Notes under the pieces: model-generated
What the model was told of the DNA's origin: nothing
Databases searched by the model: none
The model's input: only the letters and a program-made list of their open reading frames with translations
Assembly (NCBI GenBank): GCA_027214345.1
Contig: JAPWHR010000012.1
Coordinates: 124,001-188,000 of the forward strand
Source of the DNA: Comamonadaceae bacterium G21597-S1
GTDB taxonomy: Bacteria; Pseudomonadota; Gammaproteobacteria; Burkholderiales; Burkholderiaceae_C
Direction of reading: 5' to 3'
Length of the DNA: 64,000 bases
Translations under genes and position numbers: made by a program
Part shown: one piece after another, positions 8,591-18,229 of the stretch
Layout of the letters: each line of letters begins with the position of its first letter
Numbering within the stretch: position 1 is the first letter of the stretch

Positions 8591-8614
8591 TCAAGTCATT
8601 CATATGACTTGATT
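8589..8614. promoter_or_regulatory. Perfect inverted repeat, likely operator of the GntR regulator
   Basis: Two 11-bp arms, AATCAAGTCAT and ATGACTTGATT, are perfect reverse complements around the 4 bases TCAT. The site lies between the divergent suyA and regulator genes and overlaps the -35 boxes on both sides. Its length and symmetry fit binding by a GntR dimer, and no other copy was noticed in the window. Confidence 0.7.
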
Positions 8615-8638
8615 GAATCGAACCCGAACCGATACACT
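8609..8638 (+). promoter_or_regulatory. Promoter of the divergent GntR regulator
   Basis: TTGATT (8609-8614) and TACACT (8633-8638) are 18 bp apart. The -35 lies within the right arm of the operator, which suggests autoregulation. The likely start ATG at 8649 is only 11 bases after the -10 box, so the mRNA would have almost no leader. Confidence 0.5.
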
Positions 8639-8648
8639 GCGGTGCACC

Positions 8649-9434
8649 ATGAACATCGACGTGCTCGAACTCAGTCCGCTCACCGACACCGCGTCGATGC
8701 CGCTGTACCGCCAGGTCAAGCGTGAATTGCAGCGCGTGATCGAGTCCGGTCGATGCGGACCGGGAAAACCCCTGCCCAACGAGACCGCGATTGCGCGCGC
8801 ATTGCAGGTCAGCATCGGTACCCTGCGCCGTGCCGTCGACGAGCTGGTGCATGAACACGTGCTGGTGCGCCGGCAGGGCAAGGGCACGTTCGTCGCGCTG
8901 CATGGCAACGACCGCTTCCTGTTCCAGTTCTTCCACATCGGGCCGCGGCCCGATCCGCGTTTCGGCGACCTGCCGCAGGCGCCGGAATACCCGATGGTCG
9001 AGAGCCTGGGTTTCGAGCGCGAACGGGCGGGCGAGGTGGATGCCGGCATCCTGCGCATCAAGCCGGCCGATCCGGTGATCCGCTTCGACAACCGGCTGTC
9101 CCTGTCGGGTCGAGCCGTGGTGCATGACCGCATCACGATTCCCGCGCTGATGTTCAAGGGCCTGACCGAGAAGCGCCTGCGCGACCGACAGAGCACGATC
9201 TACAGCCTGTACCAGACCGAGTTCGGCATCACCGTGTTGCGGGCACAGGAACGCACCCGGGCCGCGGCGGCCGACCGCACCACGGCACGTCTGCTCGGCG
9301 TGCCGCAGGGCCAACCGGTGCTGCAGGTGCATCGCACGGCGCTGACCTTCGGCGACAAGCCGGTCGAGTATCGGGTCTCGACCATCAACACCGAATTGCA
9401 CGACTACGTCAGCGTGTTGTCCAAGCGCCAGTGA
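8649..9434 (+). CDS. suyR: GntR-family (HutC/UTRA) regulator of the sulfolactate operon, probable SuyR
   Basis: A 261-residue regulator. The N-terminal winged helix-turn-helix covers roughly residues 20-85: PLYRQVKRELQRVIESG opens it, and LPNETAIARALQVSIGTLRRA is the recognition region. VRRQGKGTFV ends the wing. The remaining ~160 residues form a UTRA effector domain ending RVSTINTELHDY. It is read away from suyA, and the shared gap holds a palindromic operator over both -35 boxes. That predicts control of the suy-slc operon by sulfolactate or a product. The ATG at 8649 fits the family start better than the TTG at 8613, which lies inside the operator. The name is inferred from position. Confidence 0.8.
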   Translation: MNIDVLELSPLTDTASMPLYRQVKRELQRVIESGRCGPGKPLPNETAIARALQVSIGTLRRAVDELVHEHVLVRRQGKGTFVALHGNDRFLFQFFHIGPRPDPRFGDLPQAPEYPMVESLGFERERAGEVDAGILRIKPADPVIRFDNRLSLSGRAVVHDRITIPALMFKGLTEKRLRDRQSTIYSLYQTEFGITVLRAQERTRAAAADRTTARLLGVPQGQPVLQVHRTALTFGDKPVEYRVSTINTELHDYVSVLSKRQ

Positions 9435-9473
9435 GTCGGGGCATGGCCCCGCGTGCACGCGCGGCGCGTAACC

Positions 9474-10085
9474 TCAGTCCTGGGAGAACGCGCGCCAGCC
9501 CCACCAGATGCGGGTAAAGGTGGTGACCGCGCACATGGCCGCGAACACCATGGCCAGCAGCGGGAAATGCTGCGGCCAGATGCACATCGCGACGAAACAC
9601 GCCAGCGTCTCCGTCGCCTCGGTGAGGCCGCCCAGGAAATAGAACGACTTGTCGGGCCAGGCCAGGTTGTCCATGCGGCGCTTGGCCGCGATCACGGCGA
9701 AGGCGAGGAAACTCGACATCGTGCCGCAAAAGGCGGCCAGCAGCAGGGCCGCCGCCAGCGCGTTGCGGCCCGGATCGGCGATGGCGAAGGCCAGCGGTAT
9801 CGCGGCATAAAACACGAAGTCCAGTGCAATGTCCAGGAAGCCGCCGGCATCGGTGGTGCGGCTGCGCCGCGCGATGGCGCCGTCGAGCCCGTCGCACAGG
9901 CGCGACAGCAGGATGGCGGCGGCGCCCGCCACCGTGTTGCCGGTGGCGATCAGCGCGGCGGCCACCATGCCGATGGCAAATCCCAGCAACGTGAGCTGGT
10001 TGGCACTCAGGCCGACGTCCGCCAGCACGCGGGCCAGTCGGTCGATGGCGGGTCGGATCAGGGTGACGGCGGCGCGGTCCAGCAC
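9474..10085 (-). CDS. ynjF: CDP-alcohol phosphatidyltransferase family protein (YnjF-like)
   Basis: A 203-residue inner-membrane enzyme with about six hydrophobic helices. It contains the family motif D-x2-D-G-x2-A-R-x8-G-x3-D-x3-D, seen as CDGLDGAIARR followed by GGFLDIALD (residues ~64-88). Members transfer a phospho-alcohol group from a CDP-linked donor in phospholipid synthesis; the acceptor here is unknown. It follows the ABC ATPase gene by 20 bp on the same strand. The same association is found in Escherichia coli, where ynjF lies close to ynjBCD, which supports the YnjF label over phosphatidylglycerophosphate synthase. Confidence 0.8.
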   Translation of the reverse strand: MLDRAAVTLIRPAIDRLARVLADVGLSANQLTLLGFAIGMVAAALIATGNTVAGAAAILLSRLCDGLDGAIARRSRTTDAGGFLDIALDFVFYAAIPLAFAIADPGRNALAAALLLAAFCGTMSSFLAFAVIAAKRRMDNLAWPDKSFYFLGGLTEATETLACFVAMCIWPQHFPLLAMVFAAMCAVTTFTRIWWGWRAFSQD

Positions 10086-10105
10086 GGCGGCTTGTGGCGA
10101 TGGGT

Positions 10106-10729
10106 TCAGGTCAGTCGGGTCAGATGCGCGGGATCTGCGATGTCGGCATCGTCATGCGTGACCATTAGTGCCGGAATGCCTCTTTTTCTTACAAGGGCGA
10201 ACACGAATTGCCGCACCCGTTCGCGCAATGCGGCGTCCAGGCGCGAGAAGGGCTCGTCCAGCAGCAGTGCCTGCGGGTCGGCCAGCAAGGCACGCATCAG
10301 CGCGACGCGGGCGCGTTGCCCGCCCGACAAGGTGGCCGGATTCGCGTCGGCCAGCTCCGTCAACTCCAGGTCGGCCAGTCCCGATGCCACGCGGGCGCGG
10401 CGTGCATCGGCGGGGCCGGGCGGCACGGCGAACAGCAGGTTTTCCGCCACGCTCATGTGTGCGAACAGCAGGTCGTCCTGGAACAGGATGCCGACGCGTC
10501 GCCGCTCGGCGGGCAAGGTGTCGATGCGCCGGCCCTGCAGCGACACGCTGCCGCGAAACAGCAGGCCGCCCGGCAGCGTGCCGCAGATTGCGGCCAGCAG
10601 GCTGGACTTGCCCGAGCCGCTGGCCCCCATCACCGTGTGGATGTCGCCCGGCGCCACCTGCAGTGTGACGTCGCGCAGCAATACGGCCTGGTCGGTGGAA
10701 AGGCGTTCGACGTGAACCTGCAGGGTCAT
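10106..10729 (-). CDS. ynjD: ABC transporter ATP-binding protein (YnjD-like)
   Basis: A 207-residue ATPase. Walker A is GASGSGKSS. The signature is LSGGQRARVALMRALLAD, followed by Walker B LLLDEPFSRLD and the H-loop VTHDD. The short length without a C-terminal regulatory domain and the MTLQVHVERLS start match the YnjD/ThiQ group. The ATG at 10729 was used because the longer frame begins with arginine-rich, non-homologous sequence. It would power the permease at 12525-14204 and receive substrate from the binding protein at 15785-16999, although two plus-strand genes lie between it and the permease gene. Confidence 0.85.
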   Translation of the reverse strand: MTLQVHVERLSTDQAVLLRDVTLQVAPGDIHTVMGASGSGKSSLLAAICGTLPGGLLFRGSVSLQGRRIDTLPAERRRVGILFQDDLLFAHMSVAENLLFAVPPGPADARRARVASGLADLELTELADANPATLSGGQRARVALMRALLADPQALLLDEPFSRLDAALRERVRQFVFALVRKRGIPALMVTHDDADIADPAHLTRLT

Positions 10730-10884
10730 GGGTGGTGGCGTGCGCGATGGGCATCGCCGCCCGCGAAGGCGGCGGCGCAAGGCATCCTGCCCGATCGGTG
10801 CACGACGCGAGGGTGATAATACGCTGGCGAGTCTCCGGGTGCAGCGTGCGCGCGGGATGTCCCAACCAACTACAAGGAACCCGC

Positions 10885-11448
10885 ATGAAGAAGATCCTCG
10901 TGGCCGCAATGCTGATCGCAGGCAGTGTCGCCCATGCCCAGTCGTCGGCGACCAAGCAGGAACTGGTCGCCAAGGTGTTGCAGCTGCAGCAGCCCGCCAT
11001 TGAACTGGTGGCGCGCGCCATGGCCGAGCAGCCGGCGCAGATCCTGGTGCAACGTGCCGGCCCCGTGCTGCAGCAGCGCATTCCGCCGGACAAGCGCCAG
11101 GCGGTGGCGCAGGAGATCCAGGCCGACGTGAAGCGTTACGTCGACGAGACCGTGCCGATGGTGCGCGAACGCGCCGTGGCGCTGGCGCCCTCGACGATCG
11201 GTGTGCTGCTCGACGAGCGCTTCACCGAAGATGAACTCAGGCAGCTGATCGCGATCATCGAGTCGCCGGTCAATCGCAAGTTCCAGTCGCTCGGGGGCGA
11301 GATGCAGAAAAGCCTGACCTCCAAGCTGGTGGCCGAGACCAAGGCCTTGATCGAACCCAAGGTCCGTGCGCTCGATCGCGCCGTCGGCCAGCGCCTGGGC
11401 TTGCCTTCACCTGGGGCGCGTGCACCGGCGGGTGCCGCCAGCCAATAA
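10885..11448 (+). CDS. DUF2059-domain secreted protein
   Basis: A 187-residue protein with a signal peptide of about 19 residues ending AHA and an AAGGA ribosome site 6 bases before the ATG. The mature part is alpha-helical. KQELVAKVLQLQQPA and the DERFTEDELRQLIAIIESPVNRKFQ stretch (quoted in two parts: DERFTEDELRQL and IAIIESPVNRKFQ) are typical of DUF2059 proteins, exported proteins of unknown role common in proteobacteria. The C-terminus is a short Ala/Pro/Gly tail. It is read divergently from ynjD (155 bp apart) and 34 bp before the nitronate monooxygenase gene. Confidence 0.8.
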   Translation: MKKILVAAMLIAGSVAHAQSSATKQELVAKVLQLQQPAIELVARAMAEQPAQILVQRAGPVLQQRIPPDKRQAVAQEIQADVKRYVDETVPMVRERAVALAPSTIGVLLDERFTEDELRQLIAIIESPVNRKFQSLGGEMQKSLTSKLVAETKALIEPKVRALDRAVGQRLGLPSPGARAPAGAASQ

Positions 11449-11482
11449 CGGCCGGGCCGCGGGACCACAGGGTCGCACGGAC

Positions 11483-12532
11483 ATGTTGACCGATCTGCCC
11501 GGTGTCCGTTTTCCGCTGATCCAGGCGCCAATGGCGGGTGTGCAGGGGGTCGAGCTGGCCCTGGCCGTCAGCGGCGCTGGCGCGCTGGGCTCCTTGCCCT
11601 GTGCCATGCTCGGGCTCGATGCCTTGCGCGCATCGCTCGAGCACATCCAGGCCCGCGCGGCCTGCGTCAACATCAACTTCTTCTGCCATGTGCCGCCGAC
11701 ACCCGATGCGGCGCGCGACGCGGCCTGGCGCGAGGCCTTGCAGCCGTATTACCGTGCCTGTGGCATCGAGGCTGCGCAACCGGTCGTGCCGGCACCCACG
11801 CGCGCACCGTTCTCCGCCGAGACCGCCGAGTTGCTGGCGCACTTCCGGCCCGCCGTCGTCAGTTTTCACTTCGGCCTGCCATCGGCCGAACTGCTCGGGC
11901 GGGTCCGCGCATGGGGCGCCCGGGTGTTGTCCAGTGCCACCACGCTCGACGAAGCCTTGTGGCTGCAGGCGCACGGCGTCGACGCCATCATCGCGCAGGG
12001 GCTCGAGGCCGGCGGCCACCGCGGCATGTTCCTGACGCAGGACGTCAGTACCCAGGTCGGCACCCTGTCCCTGGTGCGCCAGATCGTGCGTGCCGTGCGG
12101 GTGCCGGTGATCGCCGCCGGCGGCATCGCCGACGCCTCTGGCGTGGCAGCGGCCATGGCCCTGGGTGCTGCCGGGGTACAGGTGGGCACCGCCTACCTGT
12201 TGTGCCCCGAGGCCGGCACCGGCCCGGTCCATCGCGCGGCGCTGCAAAGCGATGCAGCGCGCCATACCGCATTGACGCGCGTGTTCTCGGGACGTCCCGC
12301 ACGCGGCATCGTGAACCGCCTGATGCGCGACTTCGCCGATGACGACAGCGTCGTTCCGGCATTTCCGCTTGCCGGCGCTGCGCTGGCGCCGCTGCGCCAG
12401 GCCGCAGAAAAAGAGGGCTGCGGCGACTTCACGCCGTTGTGGTCGGGGCAGAACGCCAGCGGTTGCGCCGCCGTGCCCGCGGCGCAACTGACGCAGGCGC
12501 TGGTGCGCGGCTTCGAACGCCCGGCTAGCTGA
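11483..12532 (+). CDS. Nitronate monooxygenase family (2-nitropropane dioxygenase-like) flavoenzyme
   Basis: A 349-residue FMN-dependent TIM-barrel enzyme. It begins with FPLIQAPMAGVQG, the family start near residues 9-21. The phosphate-binding and active-site segments follow: AQGLEAGGHRGMF, then VIAAGGIADASGVAAAMALGA and GVQVGTAYL. Family members oxidise alkyl nitronates (for example propionate-3-nitronate) to carbonyl compounds and nitrite. The ATG at 11483 gives the canonical N-terminus. Its last 8 bases overlap the end of the convergent permease gene. Some relatives are enoyl reductases, so the substrate is open. Confidence 0.83.
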   Translation: MLTDLPGVRFPLIQAPMAGVQGVELALAVSGAGALGSLPCAMLGLDALRASLEHIQARAACVNINFFCHVPPTPDAARDAAWREALQPYYRACGIEAAQPVVPAPTRAPFSAETAELLAHFRPAVVSFHFGLPSAELLGRVRAWGARVLSSATTLDEALWLQAHGVDAIIAQGLEAGGHRGMFLTQDVSTQVGTLSLVRQIVRAVRVPVIAAGGIADASGVAAAMALGAAGVQVGTAYLLCPEAGTGPVHRAALQSDAARHTALTRVFSGRPARGIVNRLMRDFADDDSVVPAFPLAGAALAPLRQAAEKEGCGDFTPLWSGQNASGCAAVPAAQLTQALVRGFERPAS

Positions 12533-14204
12533 GGCCTCGGCGCCGGAACCGGCGCGGCCGCCCGGCCCACGCCGCCAGGCTGAACACCAGTACCGGCAAC
12601 ACCCATTGCAACCAGGCATAAGCCGAGGTCAGCGATCGTTGCGCGCCCGAGGCCAGTGTGACCGCTTCGGTGGTGACGGTGGCAAACCGACCGGCGCCGA
12701 TGAACAGCGTTGGCAGGTATTGCGCCACGCTGACCGCGAAGCCGACGCCGAACGCGGACCACAAGGCTGGTCGCAGCAGCGGCCACTTGACCTGCAGCAG
12801 GAAGCGCGCGCGTCCGTGGCCCAGCGTCGCCGTGACGGCGCGGTACCGCGGATCGAAGCCGCCATAGGCGGGGGCGAGCGTGATCAGCACATACGGCACG
12901 CAGGCCAGGCTGTGCGCCAGCCACAGGCCGCTCCAGCGCGCGTCCATGCCCCAGCGCAAGGTGGTCGCATGGACACCGACGACCCACAACACCGATGGCA
13001 GCACCAGCGGCAGGTAGACCAGCCGGCGCATCGCGTCGTCCCAGGCCCGCGGAGCCGTTTCCAGCCAGGCGACGGCCCAGGCCAGCGCCGCTGCGGCGCT
13101 GGCCAGCGCCAGCGTCAGTGTCGTGCCGACGGTGGCGGAACTCGCCCATACCGATTGCCAGGCGCCCCAGGTGATGGTTTGTGGCCAGACCCGGGGAAAC
13201 GGCCACACGCCGGAGAAACTTCCCACCGCCAGCGCCAGCATGACCATCAGGTACACGGCCAGCAGCAGGCGCAGGCCGGCCAGCCCGGCGTTGTTGCCCG
13301 TACGCACCGTGCCGGTAAACCGGCCCCGGGTGCCGGAGGTGCGGCGACGACGCCACCAGGCCCTGCGTGGCAACCACCAGGCGAGTGCGGCCACCACGGC
13401 CAGCGCCGCCGCCAGCAGCCATGCGGCAGCGGCGCCTTGCTGGTTGACGGCGGGATCGGCATCGCGCAGCCACGTCCAGGCCTGCACGGCCAGGGTAGGC
13501 GGCGACTGCGGGCCGATCACCAGGGCGACGTCGACCACGGTCAGCGAATAGGCCAGCACCGCGAGCATCGGCCAGCGCAGCCGCGGCCACAACTGTGGCC
13601 AGACCACCCGCCACCAGGCGGTGGCCGGGCTGTAGCCCAGGCTGCGCGCCAGATCGAGTTCGCGCCGTAGGCGCTGCGCCACGTCGGCCCGCTGCAGGTG
13701 CGCGGCCGCAGCCCACAGCAGGAACGGCACTTCCTTGGCCACGAGCGCGGCGATCAGGCCCAGGCCCCAGGGATCCTGCGAGGTCGGCCAGGGCGGTGGC
13801 GCGTCGAAGCCGCTGGCCCACGGCGACACCAGGCGCAGCAACCAGCCGCTGGGGCTGATCAGGAACACCAGACCGATGCCGAAGGCGGCATGCGGGACTG
13901 CCAGCATCGGTCCGAGCAGGCGCACGACCGGCGGCCAGCGGTACGGGAAACTGCGCGACAGGATCCAGGCACTGGTCCCGATGGCCAGAGCGCTGGCCGC
14001 CACGCCGGTCCACAGGCTCAGTGCCAGCGCCGGCCAGGTCTGCGCGGCCGTCGCCATTGCATGCCAGGCCGTGAGCTCCGTTCCGGCGCGCACCGCTGCG
14101 AGCAGCGACCAGGCCAGCGGCAGGCCGAGCAGCAGTGCCAGCGCCGCGGCCCAGGCCCGGTCCAGCCGCGACGGGCTGGCGGCACGGGATGGTGCGGGGA
14201 GCAT
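12525..14204 (-). CDS. ynjC: ABC transporter permease with two fused membrane domains (YnjC-like)
   Basis: A 559-residue inner-membrane protein with about twelve hydrophobic segments forming two binding-protein-dependent permease domains in one chain. The two ATPase-contact (EAA-type) loops are recognisable as LGYSPATAWWRVVWPQL in the first half and LGHGRARFLLQVKWPLLRPAL near the C-terminus. This layout matches YnjC and ThiP. An arginine-rich linker (RRAWWRRRRTSGTRGR) joins the halves. The ATG at 14204 avoids an upstream Cys/Arg-rich stretch that looks non-coding. With YnjB and YnjD it would form a complete importer for an unknown small ligand. Confidence 0.83.
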   Translation of the reverse strand: MLPAPSRAASPSRLDRAWAAALALLLGLPLAWSLLAAVRAGTELTAWHAMATAAQTWPALALSLWTGVAASALAIGTSAWILSRSFPYRWPPVVRLLGPMLAVPHAAFGIGLVFLISPSGWLLRLVSPWASGFDAPPPWPTSQDPWGLGLIAALVAKEVPFLLWAAAAHLQRADVAQRLRRELDLARSLGYSPATAWWRVVWPQLWPRLRWPMLAVLAYSLTVVDVALVIGPQSPPTLAVQAWTWLRDADPAVNQQGAAAAWLLAAALAVVAALAWWLPRRAWWRRRRTSGTRGRFTGTVRTGNNAGLAGLRLLLAVYLMVMLALAVGSFSGVWPFPRVWPQTITWGAWQSVWASSATVGTTLTLALASAAAALAWAVAWLETAPRAWDDAMRRLVYLPLVLPSVLWVVGVHATTLRWGMDARWSGLWLAHSLACVPYVLITLAPAYGGFDPRYRAVTATLGHGRARFLLQVKWPLLRPALWSAFGVGFAVSVAQYLPTLFIGAGRFATVTTEAVTLASGAQRSLTSAYAWLQWVLPVLVFSLAAWAGRPRRFRRRGLS

Positions 14205-14244
14205 GTTGTCCAGGTCGCGCGGCCGCAGCGGGACTGCGTTGCCG

Positions 14245-14925
14245 TCAGCCGTCCTGCGGCGGCAGCACCGACTGCAGGAATTGCGCGATGTTCTGGATCT
14301 CGCGCGGATGCACGCTGTGCTGCATCGGATAACTGTGCCATTGCACCGGATAACCAAGCGCCTGCAACGCGTCGCGCGAGGCTTCGGCGCGCGCGATCGG
14401 GATCATCGGGTCGGCCGTGCCGTGGGCCATGTAGATCGGCAGGCCGCGGTTGATGTCGCTCGCTTCGCTGCCCAGCTGGCCGGCCAGCGGCAGGTAGCCC
14501 GACAACGCCATGATGCCGGCCAGCCGCGAGTCGTGGCGCAATCCGGTATGCAGCACCATCGCACACCCCTGCGAAAAGCCGGCCAGCACGATGCGCTCGG
14601 TGGCGATGCCGCGTTCGACCTCGCGCGTGATCAGGGCTTCGATCGCCAGCGCCGAGTGTCGGATGCCGGCCTCGTCCTCGCGTCGCTGCGTGTCGCCTCC
14701 GAGGATGTCGTACCAGGCCGGCATCACGTAGCCGCCGTTGAGCGTGACCGGAATGCTGGGCGCATGCGGGAAGATGAAGCGGATCGGCGGGCAGGCCTGC
14801 AGGTCGAGCTCGGGTACGATCGCTGCGAAGTCGTTGCCATCGGCACCCAGGCCGTGCAGCCAGATCACGGATGCCTGCGGGTTCTCGCCGGTGGTGGTTT
14901 CGATATGGGGCAATACAGTGGTCAT
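14245..14925 (-). CDS. Alpha/beta hydrolase, carboxylesterase/acyl-protein thioesterase type
   Basis: A 226-residue cytoplasmic hydrolase of the phospholipase/carboxylesterase family. The early WLHGLGADGNDF carries the oxyanion region. The nucleophile is Ser in GFSQG, the aspartate is in HGTADPMIPI, and the histidine is in QHSVHPREI, giving a full catalytic triad in the right order. The conserved MPAWYDI follows the IFPHAP strand. The ATG at 14925 begins MTTVLPHIETT, the usual start, whereas the frame extends upstream to 16023 through sequence antisense to another gene. It lies 40 bp before ynjC on the same strand. Likely acts on short-chain esters. Confidence 0.88.
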   Translation of the reverse strand: MTTVLPHIETTTGENPQASVIWLHGLGADGNDFAAIVPELDLQACPPIRFIFPHAPSIPVTLNGGYVMPAWYDILGGDTQRREDEAGIRHSALAIEALITREVERGIATERIVLAGFSQGCAMVLHTGLRHDSRLAGIMALSGYLPLAGQLGSEASDINRGLPIYMAHGTADPMIPIARAEASRDALQALGYPVQWHSYPMQHSVHPREIQNIAQFLQSVLPPQDG

Positions 14926-15033
14926 GGTGTGTGGGGCGGGCGGTGTGCGGGTGCGCGCTGAGGGCGTGACGGGACTATAACAACGGGCTGTTGGGGCCAT
15001 GGAGGCGCGGGTGAGGACAGGCCGCGGCAATCG

Positions 15034-15768
15034 ATGATGGGAACACGAGTGACGAAGATGTGGCGCCGCGCCGCAGCGTTGACCGGCATGGCCTTGCTGC
15101 TGTCGCTGGCGGCAGGCGCACTGCAGGCCCAATGGGTCAGCAACCGCGGCTACCAGCTGCTGCAACGGGTCGACGACGTGTTGTTCGGCGTCGACAATCT
15201 GTCGCTGCGGATCCTGGATCGCACCCACGTGGCGGGAACGCTGTTGCATATCAACGCATTCAAGCCAGCTCCGGTGCGCAGCCGCGTCGAATTTGTCGCC
15301 GATTGCGGCACGCCGATGCGTCTGGCCATCCGGCCCGGCAATGCCGGTTCGCCGCCGGAGCTCGACAAGCTGGAGTTTGCTGAATTGTCCTGGCTCGACG
15401 GCTCCTGGGCCGCGGCCGAGTTCGCCTGCGAAAGCACGCGCCAGCCGGGTCGCGCGGCGCAACTGGCGCGGGAGATGTACGAGCGCGGCGGGCCGCCGGA
15501 TACCCAGGTCATCTACTGCGACCTGCAGCCGGACGGCAGCACCGAGGTGCGCAAAGGCGTCGAGGTGCGATTCAGCCCGTCCGCCAATGCCGTGTCGGTG
15601 AACCGGCAGTGGCTGAGTTCGGGTTCGGTGACCGCCGACGAGGTGCGATTCGGCGTCAACAGCGTCTGGCGCATCAACCGCCAGGCGCTGGACATCCGCC
15701 GCTCGGCCCCCGGCGGCGAGATGTTGTTCTCCGGCTTGTGCGACCGCCGGGCGCCGGCATTGCGCTGA
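15034..15768 (+). CDS. Hypothetical exported protein
   Basis: A 244-residue protein I do not recognise. The N-terminus is a signal peptide (MWRRAAALTGMALLLSLAAG) if the start is the ATG at 15034 or the in-frame ATG at 15058. The mature part contains five cysteines, including a DCGTP and a late GLCDRR, which could form periplasmic disulfides. It has no obvious repeats or membrane helices beyond the signal. Codon use matches its neighbours, and it is bounded by minus-strand genes on both sides, so it is probably transcribed alone. Confidence 0.65.
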   Translation: MMGTRVTKMWRRAAALTGMALLLSLAAGALQAQWVSNRGYQLLQRVDDVLFGVDNLSLRILDRTHVAGTLLHINAFKPAPVRSRVEFVADCGTPMRLAIRPGNAGSPPELDKLEFAELSWLDGSWAAAEFACESTRQPGRAAQLAREMYERGGPPDTQVIYCDLQPDGSTEVRKGVEVRFSPSANAVSVNRQWLSSGSVTADEVRFGVNSVWRINRQALDIRRSAPGGEMLFSGLCDRRAPALR

Positions 15769-15784
15769 ACACGCGGGCCGGGCG

Positions 15785-16999
15785 TCAGCCGTAGCGCCGC
15801 AGCCACTCCTTCTCCAGCGGATCGACCCAGCTGCCATGCGGCTCCAGGATGGTCGGCCGGGTCTGCTCGACCTGTCCGGGCAGCGGCGCCGCGTTGAAGC
15901 GGGCGCGTTCGGCGGCCGGCAACTTGTCCAGGGCCAGCACGGTCGGGTCACCCCATTGCGCGATGTCGGCCTTGCGGGCCTGGGCCAGCGGCGACAACAG
16001 GAAATTGGCCACCACCTGCGCACCCTCGCGCACGCGGGAGTTGAACGGAATCGCCAGGAAATGCGTGTTGCCGATCGTACCCGCGCTGTGCTGGTAGCTG
16101 TAGACGCTTGCCGGCAGCCGTTTGGCGGCGATCTCGTTGGCCGCCTCGTTCGGATTGAAGGTCAAGGCGATCAGCAGTTCGCCGTCTGCCATCATCTGGC
16201 GCACGGCCGCCGCATTGGTCGGGAACTGGCGGCCCGAGCGCCACAGATGCGGGTGCAGGGCGTCGAGAAAGGCCCACAGCGGCGGCCCGGCGCTGGCCAG
16301 GGCCTGCGGCGTGACCGGTTGGTACAAGGCGCTGCGATCGGCCAGTGCCTCCACCATCGCCTGCTTGACGAAACTGCTGCCATGGAAGTCGGGCGGGCGC
16401 GGATAGGTCACGCGGCCCGGGTTCGCCCTGGCGAATGCCAGCAGCGCGGCCATGCTCGTTGGCGGCTCGGGCACCCGCTTGCGGTCGGCGAAGAAGGTCA
16501 GCTGGGCCATGCCCCAGGGCGCCTCCATGCCGTCGACCGGTTCGGAGAAGTCGATGCGCGTGGTCGGCTTGCCGACGACGTCGACATACGCATAGTGCGG
16601 CAGGGTTTCGGCGAAGGGGCCGAACAGCAGGCCCTCGCGTTTCATGGTCAGGAAGTTCTCGCCGTTGATCCACATCATGTCGACCGTGCCATCGGTCTTG
16701 CCCGCGGCCTTCTCGGCACGTACCCGCTTGACCACCTCGGCCGTCTCGGTGATCTTGACATGCTCGAGCCGTACACCAAACTGGCGCCGGACCTGCTCGG
16801 CCGTCCACTGGATATAGGCGTTGATCTGCTCGCTGCCGGCCCAGGCGTTGAAATACACGGTCTGGCCACGGGCACGGGATTCGATGGCCGACCAGACAGC
16901 CGTGGGTGTCTGCGCCCATGACGGCCATGCCGCGGCGCTGGCCAGGGCGGTGATCAGTTGGCGGCGCGACAGATGGGGGAGGAGGTTGTGGCGTGTCAT
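15785..16999 (-). CDS. ynjB: ABC transporter periplasmic substrate-binding protein (YnjB-like)
   Basis: A 404-residue extracellular solute-binding protein. The N-terminus has a long signal peptide with twin arginine (SRRQLITALASAAAWPSWA, cleavage near residue 29). The mature start QTVYFNAWAGSEQINAYIQW and the DMMWINGENFLTMK, GMAQLTFFADRK and GNTHFLAIPFNSRVREGA segments are characteristic of the YnjB group. It lies on the same strand as the permease and ATPase genes but is separated from them by an esterase and a hypothetical gene. The ligand is unknown in all members I can recall. Confidence 0.83.
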   Translation of the reverse strand: MTRHNLLPHLSRRQLITALASAAAWPSWAQTPTAVWSAIESRARGQTVYFNAWAGSEQINAYIQWTAEQVRRQFGVRLEHVKITETAEVVKRVRAEKAAGKTDGTVDMMWINGENFLTMKREGLLFGPFAETLPHYAYVDVVGKPTTRIDFSEPVDGMEAPWGMAQLTFFADRKRVPEPPTSMAALLAFARANPGRVTYPRPPDFHGSSFVKQAMVEALADRSALYQPVTPQALASAGPPLWAFLDALHPHLWRSGRQFPTNAAAVRQMMADGELLIALTFNPNEAANEIAAKRLPASVYSYQHSAGTIGNTHFLAIPFNSRVREGAQVVANFLLSPLAQARKADIAQWGDPTVLALDKLPAAERARFNAAPLPGQVEQTRPTILEPHGSWVDPLEKEWLRRYG

Positions 17000-17123
17000 C
17001 GTCTGCTGTGGTTGGGGAGGCTGGTCAAGGGGGTGGGAGACGCTGGCGCGGTGTGCGGGCCGGCATCAGCCATCAGTCGTGCGTGGCGCCGATTCCTTAC
17101 CCGGCAGCCGCCACGGCCGTGGT

Positions 17124-18200
<1,077 letters not shown>

Positions 18201-18229
18201 TTGCGGCCTGGGTTGACTCCGAGCATTCT

